From Prevotella sp. UBA7551 (GTDB taxonomy: Bacteria; Bacteroidota; Bacteroidia; Bacteroidales; Bacteroidaceae), in assembly GCA_002479145.1 (NCBI GenBank), contig DLLX01000012.1:1-11686 (forward strand): 11,686 nt of DNA, in the 5' to 3' direction. How positions within the stretch are numbered: the stretch's first letter is position 1; each line of letters opens with the position of its first letter. The notes beneath the pieces are model-generated. The model saw nothing but the letters and a program-made list of their open reading frames with translations, was not told the DNA's origin and ran no database searches. Below are positions 1 through 8,000 of the stretch, piece by piece. The position numbers were made by a program, and so were the translations under genes.

Positions 1-83
1 CCCCTTTTCACCGTTTCTCCCGGCATCTTGCGGCCGTAGCCTTCGCCATGGCCCGGGATGGGCTCAAGAGGCATAAGGGGCAT
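1..83 (-). CDS. Possible 5' end of a minus-strand gene leaving the window
   Basis: Reading the complementary strand leftward from an ATG at 83 (or a second ATG at 74), the frame stays open to the window edge for 27 codons and begins MPLMPLEPIPGHGEGYGRK. Third positions are mostly G or C (ATC, CCG, GGC, TAC, CGC, AAG), like the native genes here, and an in-frame TAA lies just upstream, so the start would be one of these two ATGs. A TAnnTTTG-like box (TAACTTTG, complement of 91-98) sits 7 nt before the first ATG. I do not recognise the product and the piece is too short to assign. The same stretch is also open on the + strand in one frame from 3 to a TGA at 117-119, so a + strand gene end is an alternative. 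Confidence 0.25.
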   Translation of the reverse strand, partial: MPLMPLEPIPGHGEGYGRKMPGETVKR

Positions 84-117
84 GATAGGCCAAAGTTAAC
101 CAATAGCCATCCGAAAT

Positions 118-143
118 GAGTAAACATTCAAGATAGAAGTGCA
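118..143 (+). repeat. Left terminal inverted repeat of the IS30-family element
   Basis: Aligned without gaps to the reverse complement of 1211-1236, 18 of 26 positions are identical. The outer block GAGTA, the central TCAA and the inner block AAGTGCA are conserved, with mismatches concentrated between them. Beyond base 118 the similarity stops, which sets the proposed outer end. Confidence 0.7.
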
Positions 144-161
144 CTGTTTTGGTATAGATAA

Positions 162-176
162 TCCTCCTCGGGAGGA
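162..176. other. Small hairpin inside the IS left end
   Basis: The sequence TCCTCC-TCG-GGAGGA forms a perfect 6-bp stem with a 3-nt loop, between the left inverted repeat and the transposase gene. The role is unknown. It could limit read-through from outside promoters, as leader hairpins do in several insertion sequences, but this is inference. Confidence 0.4.
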
Positions 177-203
177 AAAACAACAACCAGCAATACAAAT
201 AAC

Positions 204-227
204 AAAAAAGGGAGACCGCTGTCTCCC
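204..227 (-). terminator. Intrinsic terminator-like hairpin, minus strand, in the IS leader
   Basis: On the complementary strand GGGAGAC-AGCG-GTCTCCC forms a perfect 7-bp stem with a 4-nt loop and is followed directly by TTTTTT (the complement of A204-209). This is the form of a rho-independent terminator for transcripts running leftward out of the element. On the + strand the same hairpin has no T tract, but it lies about 27 nt before the transposase start and could fold in transcripts entering from outside. Confidence 0.55.
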
Positions 228-253
228 AAAGATTAAGTAATTTTGTATTGCAT

Positions 254-1207
254 ATGTATCATCACTTAACCCGTGAGCAAAGATACGCAATTTATCTGGG
301 ATTACAAAGAAAGGTCAGCAGGAGTGCCATTGCTCGGCAGATAGGTGTCTCACCCTCCACTGTAAGTCGTGAGATTTCACACAACAGGACGAAGTCTGGA
401 AAATATGTTTGGGACAAGGCCCATGACAAGGACGTTGGTCGTGTGAAACGTACTCCTGGAAACAGACGCACACCTGAAACGTTGCGGTGGCGTATAGAGC
501 AGTTTATAATGGATGAGCAATGGTCTCCGAAGCAGATATCAGGCTGGCTCAGAAAAAACGAGAAGGACAGTGTCTCCCATGAAACCATCTATAAGATGAT
601 CCGTGCCGACAAAAGCGGAAGGCTGGCCAAGAACTGCCGCCACAAGATGAAATACCATCGCAAACATTCAAAGGACAAGGAGACGAAGGCAACCAACATA
701 AGGAACCGCAAGAGCATCCATGAACGTCCGATAGAGGCGGATGGGAAGCGTTTCGGTGACTGGGAAATGGATCTCATTGTTGACAGCAACAGCAATGCGA
801 TTCTCACCATGATAGAAAGAAGCACTAACTTCCTTGTCATGGCAAAGCTGAAAGAGGGAAAGAGGGCCATGCCGCTTGCCAAAACGGTATGGAGGTTGCT
901 GCTGCCATACAAGGGCGAGAACCTGAAGACTATAACAACAGACAACGGAAGTGAATTTGCCGCGCATGAATGGATTACTGACAAACTTGGAGTGCCGGTA
1001 TTCTTCACTGATGCATATTCTTCATGGCAGAAAGGAGCAGTTGAAAACACCAACAAACTGATAAGGCAAAACATACCAAAGGAAATGGACATTAGCAAGG
1101 TGACGGATAAAAGAATATCTTCCATTCAAGCGAAAATTAATAGAAGGCCAAGGGAAAAACTGAACTTTTCTACACCAAAAGAAGAGTTCTTCAGAGTTTA
1201 TTCTTAA
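254..1207 (+). CDS. IS30-family DDE transposase
   Basis: The 317-residue product cuts and joins the element's ends during transposition and would act on the inverted repeats at 118-143 and 1211-1236. An N-terminal helix-turn-helix lies at residues 19-43 (core IARQIGVSPSTVSREI), as in IS30 transposases. The catalytic core has D173 (in WEMDLIV), D230 (in TTDNGSEF) and E264 (in KGAVEN). The last two are separated by 33 residues, the spacing typical of IS30. Length is close to the family norm and no frameshift or stop interrupts it, so it is probably active. I chose the ATG at 254. A TTG two codons upstream (248) is also in frame but less likely. There is no Shine-Dalgarno sequence, as is usual in Bacteroidota. 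Codons are more AT-rich than in the neighbouring genes. Confidence 0.95.
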   Translation: MYHHLTREQRYAIYLGLQRKVSRSAIARQIGVSPSTVSREISHNRTKSGKYVWDKAHDKDVGRVKRTPGNRRTPETLRWRIEQFIMDEQWSPKQISGWLRKNEKDSVSHETIYKMIRADKSGRLAKNCRHKMKYHRKHSKDKETKATNIRNRKSIHERPIEADGKRFGDWEMDLIVDSNSNAILTMIERSTNFLVMAKLKEGKRAMPLAKTVWRLLLPYKGENLKTITTDNGSEFAAHEWITDKLGVPVFFTDAYSSWQKGAVENTNKLIRQNIPKEMDISKVTDKRISSIQAKINRRPREKLNFSTPKEEFFRVYS

Positions 1208-1212
1208 TTTTG
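1205..1212 (+). promoter_or_regulatory. Possible outward -7 box at the right end of the IS
   Basis: TAATTTTG matches the Bacteroides -7 consensus TAnnTTTG and points outward toward ruvA. It overlaps the transposase stop codon and the inner edge of the right inverted repeat. I see no TTTG about 20 nt upstream, so the promoter would be weak if it works at all. Several insertion sequences of Bacteroidota are known to switch on downstream genes from such ends. Confidence 0.25.
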
Positions 1213-1236
1213 CACTTTCTGGTTGACTCTATACTC
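1211..1236 (+). repeat. Right terminal inverted repeat of the IS30-family element
   Basis: This is the partner of 118-143, with 18 of 26 bases identical in inverted orientation and the conserved blocks TGCACTT, TTGA and TACTC. It begins 4 nt after the transposase stop codon, the compact arrangement usual in IS30-like elements. Confidence 0.7.
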
Positions 1237-1270
1237 GAGGAGGAAAGTCCACTTAGGGGCAAAAAACAGG

Positions 1271-1300
1271 TTGCGCGGGGCAATAAACGGCGGTGCGCAA
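1271..1300 (+). other. Inverted repeat in the ruvA leader
   Basis: TTGCGC at 1271-1276 and GCGCAA at 1295-1300 are perfect inverted copies around an 18-nt loop, in the native 106-nt segment between the IS and ruvA. It could fold in the leader transcript or be a protein-binding site. Nothing in the sequence decides between these, and no T tract follows, so it is not a terminator. The rest of this segment holds no recognisable promoter. Confidence 0.3.
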
Positions 1301-1342
1301 GCGTTAAAACAAGTAGCAAGGCATAAGTCTGCCAACCAGTTT

Positions 1343-1960
1343 ATGATAGAATACATACGCGGCGAGTTGGCCGAACTCACCCCGGCACAGGCCATCATCG
1401 AGGCCTCGGGAGTCGGCTACGCCCTCAGCATATCCCTCAATACCTATACTGCGCTGCAAGGCCGGCACGACGCGCGGCTCTTTGTGCACGAGGCCATCGT
1501 CACCGGAGGCCGCGACGACAGCTATACCCTCTATGGTTTCGCCACCAAGCAGGAACGCACCCTATACCGTATGCTCATTACCGTCTCGGGAGTGGGCGTC
1601 AACACGGCACGGATGATCCTCTCCTCGCTCTCGCCCAAGGAGCTGTGCTCCGTCATTGCGGGTGGCGACGAGCGGATGTTGAAGAGCGTCAAGGGCATTG
1701 GCGTGCGGACTGCGCAGCGCATCATCGTCGACCTGAAGGACAAGATTGTGGCCAGCGGCATTGCCGACGAGCTGCATGTGGGTGGCGCGACCGATGCGCC
1801 CGTGGTCGATACCGCCGTGCGCGACGAGGCCGTGGGAGCACTGACGATGCTCGGCTTCTCCCCCGCGCCGTCGGCAAAGGTCGTGCAGTCCATCCTCGCA
1901 GGGCAGCCGGACCTGCCCGTGGAGCAAGTGGTCAAGCAGGCATTGAAGCTCATTAAGTAA
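1343..1960 (+). CDS. ruvA: Holliday junction branch migration protein RuvA
   Basis: RuvA binds four-way DNA junctions as a tetramer and loads the RuvB motor for branch migration in recombinational repair, acting in the cytoplasm on the nucleoid. The 205-residue product has the usual three domains: an N-terminal OB-fold (about 1-64) starting MIEYIRGEL, a helix-hairpin-helix domain with two motifs (SGVGVNTAR at 82-90 and VKGIGVRTAQ at 116-125), and after a flexible linker a C-terminal RuvB-contacting domain (about 157-205, with EAVGALTMLGF). The acidic pin is present as D58-D59 in RDDSYTLYGF, matching the E-D pair of E. coli RuvA. The ATG at 1343 gives the canonical N-terminus. The frame stays open upstream into the IS, but that extension has no RuvA similarity. 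ruvB and ruvC are not in the window. sprA follows after 112 nt on the same strand. Confidence 0.96.
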   Translation: MIEYIRGELAELTPAQAIIEASGVGYALSISLNTYTALQGRHDARLFVHEAIVTGGRDDSYTLYGFATKQERTLYRMLITVSGVGVNTARMILSSLSPKELCSVIAGGDERMLKSVKGIGVRTAQRIIVDLKDKIVASGIADELHVGGATDAPVVDTAVRDEAVGALTMLGFSPAPSAKVVQSILAGQPDLPVEQVVKQALKLIK

Positions 1961-2072
1961 ATAATGTGCGCCTGTGCGCGCTCCTTATTAATATATCTAC
2001 GCCAACGATAGTCGTCCAACCCATCCCATTCGCCATTCCCCCGGGGAGGACAAGGAAGACACCCTGATTGAC

Positions 2073-5000
2073 ATGAGGAGAAAATTCGCCATCCTATTTC
2101 TCGTATTGCTTGCGATGAGCCTTGTGGCCATTGCCGGCAATCTGCTGCTATGGGACCCCCATGGCACGGTCATGGCGTGGCTTCCCCAGACCCCTCCCGA
2201 CACGGCGAAGGCGAAAGCCCCCGCCCAGCCCGACGTGGTCATTGACGAGGAGGAGATACCCGACTCGCTGCTCCACCCACGATGGAAGATTCAGCGCACC
2301 ACCCCCATCACCCTCGACGATCTCAGCCAGCGCAGCACCGACCTGCAGCGGCCCGAGAACATGAAGCAGACCGTGGAGTACAACGACTCCCTCGACCGCT
2401 ATGTCGTGGGCTACAAGGTGGGCGGAACCTACGTCAGCGCACCCATTATGATGACTCCCGAGGAGTATAGGGCGTGGAGCAATCGGCAGAGCTGGGCCGA
2501 CTTCTACCGCGAGAAGAACAAGGAGATTCTCCAGCAGCAGGGCAAGGAGAAATTCGACTTCACCAACATGCACTTCAATCTCGGCCCGGCCGAGAAGATA
2601 TTCGGCCCGGGTGGCGTGCGCGTCAAGACGCAAGGCACCGCCGAGCTGAAGTTTGGCGCCACGCTAAAGAACATCGACAACCCGTCGTTGCCCATCCGCA
2701 ACCGCAAGACAACGACGATGAACTTTGACGAAAAGATTAACCTCAACGTCAATGCGAGGGTGGGCGACAAGGTGAACATGAACCTCAACTACAACACCGA
2801 TGCCACTTTCGACTTCGATACGCAAAATCTCAAGTTGAAATATGACGGAAAAGAAGACGAGATGATTAAGCTCGTGGAGGCAGGCAACGTCTCGTTCCCT
2901 TCCAACAACTCCCTCGTCCAGGGCGCGAGCAGCCTCTTCGGCATCCGGACCGACTTCCAGTTTGGCCGCCTGAAGCTCCAGACCGTCTTCTCGCAGAAGA
3001 AGTCTTCCAACAAGAGCGTGTCCACCAAGGGTGGCAAGCAGCTCACCCCCTTTGAGATAGATGTGGCCGACTATGAGGAAAACCGCCACTTCTTCCTCTC
3101 CAATTACTTCCTCTCCCACTATGATGCCGGCATGCGCACGCTGCCCAACCTCACCACTGGCGTGAAAATCAACCGTGTGGAGATATGGGTGACGAACAAG
3201 ACGGGCACCACTTCCAACACCCGCAACATCGTCGCCCTGACCGACTTGGGCGAGAATAGTGGCGTGAGCCGTCCCGACTTGTGGGGAAACGGCTCCGGGA
3301 ACGTGCCGTCGAACAACGCCAACGCAGAGTATCAGACCCTCGCCCAAGGCCATCCCGAGGCGCGCGACATCGACCAAACGTCGACTGTGCTCGAGGGAAT
3401 GGGGCTCGTGGGCGGCTCCGACTTCGAGAAGTTGTCGAGCGCACGCCTGCTCAACAGCTCCGAATATACGGTCAATACCTCCTTGGGCTATGTGTCGTTG
3501 CGCGCCGGACTGCAGACCGACCAGGTGCTGGCCGTGGCCTATGAGTACACCTACGGCGGCGTGACCTACCAGGTCGGCGAGTTCTCCAGCGACAGAACCG
3601 ACGTCAACGAGGCCTTGTTTGTGAAGTCGTTGAAGAACACCAGCAACAATCCCGCACAGGGAAACTGGCGGTTGATGATGAAGAACGTGTATTATCTCGC
3701 CTCGACGGTGCAGAAAGAGAAGTTCCGCCTCGACGTGAAATACCAGAGCGACACCACGGGAGTGTACATCTCCTACATCCCCGAGGCCCAAGTGAAGGGC
3801 ACACCCATCATCAAACTCCTTGGCGCCGACCGCCTGGACAACAACAACAAGGCCAACTCCAACGGCTACTTCGATTTTGTGGAGGGCTATACGGTGAGCA
3901 ACGGGCGCGTGTTCTTCCCCGTGGCGGAGCCCTTCGGATCCTACATGAAGACCTATCTGGAGCAGCACGGCGTGGCGGCAGACAATGCCAGCAAGTATGC
4001 CTTCACCGAGTTGTACGACTCTACGAAGACTGTGGCGAAGCAAATTGCCGAGAAGGACAAGTATATGCTTGTGGGACAGTACAGCGGCACGTCGGCCAAC
4101 GTCATCTCCCTGGGCGCATACAATGTGCCGCAGGGTTCGGTCGTGGTGACGGCGGGGGGCGTGACCCTCACCGAGGGGAGCGACTACTCGGTGGATTACA
4201 ACTCCGGCGAGGTGACCATCCTCAACCAAAGCATCATCGACGCGGGCACCAACGTCAACGTTTCGCTCGAGAGTCAGAGCGACTATGGGCAGGAACGCAA
4301 GACGATGGTGGGACTCAACTGGGAGTATGACTTCTCGAAGAACTTCCAGCTCGGCGGTACGTTCATGCATCTTGGCGAGCAAGCCCTCACGACCAAGGTC
4401 AGCATGGGGTCGGAGCCACTCAACAACACCATCTGGGGACTCAACCTTAACTGGAAGAAAGAGAGCCAATGGCTCACCAATGTGCTCGACAAGATTCCCT
4501 TCCTCCGCCTTACGCAGCCGTCGCAGATCTCCTTATCGGCAGAGTTTGCGCAGCTCATCGCCGGCAAGGCCAGCGGTACGCAGGACAATGCGTCCTATTT
4601 GGACGACTTTGAGAACACCAAGAGCACCATCGACGTGTCGCAACCCACCTCGTGGATCATCTCCTCCGTGCCGAGTCTCTTCCCGGAATCCTCCGACAAG
4701 ACGACGCTCAAGAGTGGCTACAACCGCTCTCTGCTCGCGTGGTATAATATCGACCCGCTCTTCACAAGGCGCAGTTCGTCGCTCACCCCGGCTCACATCA
4801 AGAGCGATCTGGAGCAGCTGTCCAACTATTATGTGCGCGAGGTCTATACCAGGGAGCTGTTTCCGCAGCGCGACCAGAACAACTACAGTGGCCAATCGTC
4901 CATGCTGACCGTGCTCAACCTGGCCTATTACCCCGAGGAACGGGGACCCTACAACTTCAATCCCGACCTGACGCTCAACGGACGGCTGACCAATCCCAAG

Positions 5001-8000
5001 ACAAAGTGGGGAGGAATGATGCGCAAGTTGGACACCAGCGACTTCGAGACAGCCAATATCGAGTACATAGAGTTCTGGTTGCTCGACCCGTTTATCTATA
5101 GTAATGAGCGCGATGACGCCAATCTCTATGGCGGCGACTTCTATATCGACCTCGGAGAGGTGAGCGAAGACGTGCTCCGCGACGGTAAGAAGTTCTATGA
5201 AAGTGGCATGCCCGTCGACGGAAGCAACGCTTGGACGACCACACAGTGGGGAAGAATACCGACCCAAGCGACCGTAACCTACGCCTTTGCCACCACCAGT
5301 GGAAGCCGAGCCATGCAAGATGTGGGCTTCAACGGGCTTACCGACCAGCAGGAACAGGAGTTTGAGTCCTACCAAGACTTCCTAACCACCATCCGGGGCA
5401 AGGTCAATCAGGCCGTGTTTGACTCCATTTGGGCTGACCCGGCCAACGATGACTATCACTATTTCCGCGGCTCTGACTACGACCAGCAGCAGAAATCCAT
5501 CCTCGAACGGTACAAGCGCATCAACATGCCGCAGGGAAACTCGCCCGATTCCGACAACCAGCCCGAGAATTATGACACCTCCTACAAGACGACTCCCGAC
5601 GTGGAGGACATCAACCAGGACTATACGCTCAACGAATATGAGAAGTATTATCAGTATCATGTCTCCATTCGGCCGCAGGACTTGGTCGTAGGGCAGAACT
5701 ATATCGTCGATAAGCGCGAGACGACGCCCTCACTTCGCAAGGGAGGAACGGGCAAGGCGACGTGGTATCAGTTCCGAATCCCGCTGCGGGAGTTCCAGAA
5801 GCGCGTGGGCGGCATCAGCGATTTCACCTCCATCCGGTTCATGCGGATGTTCCTTACGGGCTTTGAGAAACCCATTGTGCTCCGTTTCGGCTCGCTGGAT
5901 CTTGTCCGTGGCGACTGGAGACAGTACAACCAGAACCTCACACAGTCGGCTTCGACCTCCGGATCGATGTCGGTCAGCGCCGTGAGCATTGAGGAAAACT
6001 CCGACAAAGAGCCGGTAAACTACGTCCTTCCGCCGGGAATCACGCGCGAACAAGACCCTACGCAACCGCAGTTGGTGCAGAGCAATGAGCAGGCACTGGC
6101 CCTGACGGTAAACCATCTCGGCACAGGGGAGTCGAAAGCGGTGTACAAAAACACCACGCTCGACCTCCGTCAGTACAAGCGTATACAGATGTTCGCCCAC
6201 GCCAATGCCTTCGATCCCAACACCACGGGGCTGCAAAACAGCCAACTGGCGGTCTTCGTGCGCTTCGGTTCCGACTATAAGAACAATTATTACGAGTACG
6301 AAATTCCCCTCTCCCTCACCGCCCCAGGTCGCTACAACGGCTATACGCGCGAGGGATGTGTGGCCGTTTGGCCGGAAGAGAACATGCTTGACGTGCCCCT
6401 CAAGATCTTTACGTCGGTGAAGAAAGCCCGCAACGAGGCCAAGTCGGCAGGTGCGGCAAGCTACAGTCTGCCCTATGTGACCTACGATCCAGACAAACCG
6501 GCAAACAAGATCACCATTGTCGGCAACCCGACGCTCGGAGAAGTGAAGACCATGATCATCGGTGTGCGCAACCTCAGCGGCGAGGAAAAGAGCGGTGAGG
6601 TGTGGGTCAACGAGCTTCGCCTGCTCGAATACAACAACGAGGGAGGCTGGGCAGCGCGCGGAAAGCTCAACGTCCAGCTCTCCGACTTCGGCACTATAGA
6701 CCTCAACGGAAGCTATATCACCGACGGATACGGCGGCATTGAGCAGGGAGTGAACGAGCGACAGCAGGAGACAACGAGCGACTACACCCTCACGACCAGC
6801 TTTGAGCTGGGGAAGTTCTTCCCCGAGAAGGCGCGCGTCTCCGCCCCCATCTACTACAGTGTGCAGCGGTCCCAGAGCCGTCCTAAGTACAATCCCCTCG
6901 ACACCGACATGGAATTGCAGGACGCTCTCGACGCAACCGGCTCCAAAAACGAGCGCGACAGCATCGAGTCGATAGCCGTCACAAAGCAGACTACCACCAA
7001 CTTCTCGCTCTCCAACGTGCGGGTCGGCATACAGAACAAGCGGCACCCCATGCCCTACGACCCCGCCAACTTCTCCTTTTCCTACAGTCACAGCCACTCC
7101 CACACGAGCGGAGAGACCACCGTCTATGAGAATGAGGACAACTGGAGAGGCTCCTTGAACTACAACTGGACACCGGTTTACAAGGCGTGGGAGCCGTTCA
7201 AGAAAATCAAAAGCCGCTCCAAGTGGCTCGATATCTTCAAGCGATTCGGCCTGAACTGGCTTCCTCAGAACATAGGATTCAACACAGAGATGACCCGTTC
7301 CTACTATGAGCTGCAGGAACGTGACATGGAATCGACCGAGAACGCGATGCTCCCGCTCACCTTCAGTGAGCAATTCCTGTGGAATAGGGACTTTACCATC
7401 CGCTGGGACCTCACCAAAAACCTCCACATGAACTTCCAGAGCGCGACCCATGCGGAGATAGAGGAGCCCTATACCCCCATCAACAAGGACCTTTACCCCG
7501 ACCAATACCAGGCCTGGAAGGACTCCGTGAAGCAGAGTATCAGCAATTTCGGTCGGCCGCTGGACTTCAATCAGTCGTTTAACGCGTCCTACCAGTTGCC
7601 GCTTAATCTCATTCCCATCTTCGATTGGGTCAATGCCGATGCCAGCTATGCGTCGACTTACTCATGGATTCGTGGCACAGACCTCGAGGATGGGACGTCG
7701 TTGGGCAATACCATTTCGATGAACCGCACGCTCAACCTCAACGGGACGTTCAACCTGGAGAAGCTCTATAACCACTTCCCCTTCCTGAAAAAGACCAACG
7801 AACGCTTCAAGCGGGCGAAGCGTAGCGGCAGCCGTCGCGACGATTTGTCGGGAAGAGACCGGCGCACGACCAGCCCGGCCAAGCGGCGGAAGGATGCCAA
7901 GGGCGACGCCGCGAAAGCCGAAGGCGACGACAAGGCAGAACAGAAGAAGAAAGAATTGCCCAAGAATCGCCGGAGCTTTGAGCGCGAACTGACCATCAAG

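Larger units (their letters stand above)
118..1236 (+). mobile_element. Complete IS30-family insertion sequence
   Basis: The element is bounded by imperfect inverted repeats at 118-143 and 1211-1236 and carries one intact transposase gene of IS30 type. Its 1119-bp length is typical for the family. Base composition is clearly more AT-rich than the flanking genes, which fits horizontal acquisition. IS30-family elements usually make short target duplications of 2-3 bp. The bases just outside the repeats (AAT on the left, GAG on the right) do not match, so either the true ends are off by a few bases, the duplication has decayed, or the element took part in a rearrangement. It lies 106 nt upstream of ruvA in the same orientation. 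Confidence 0.85.

Noticed and set aside
238..245. TAATTTTG as the transposase promoter
   Set aside because: It matches the -7 consensus but lies only 8 nt before the ATG and has no TTTG element about 20 nt upstream, so it would require a nearly leaderless transcript.
1223..1342. A 40-codon N-terminal extension of RuvA beginning at a TTG
   Set aside because: It starts inside the right inverted repeat of the IS, has no similarity to RuvA, and the ATG at 1343 gives the canonical MIEYIRGEL start and normal 205-residue length.
1237..1342. GAGGAGGAAAGTCC resembles the conserved 5' strand of RNase P RNA helix P4
   Set aside because: The sequence after it does not continue as RNase P RNA and the remaining 90 nt before ruvA are far too short for the molecule. 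A truncated relic cannot be excluded, but chance is simpler.
1965..1981. Possible terminator after ruvA (TGTGCGC repeats)
   Set aside because: TGTGCGC occurs as a direct repeat 8 nt apart with only a short GCGC self-pairing and no T tract.
2664..4469. A 601-codon open frame on the minus strand inside sprA
   Set aside because: It lies opposite a strongly supported sprA frame, reads as Val/His/Leu/Gly-rich sequence without domains, and is the expected shadow of GC-rich third positions.
5730..7505. A 591-codon open frame on the minus strand inside sprA
   Set aside because: Same reasoning: antisense to sprA with shadow-like composition and no recognisable motif.
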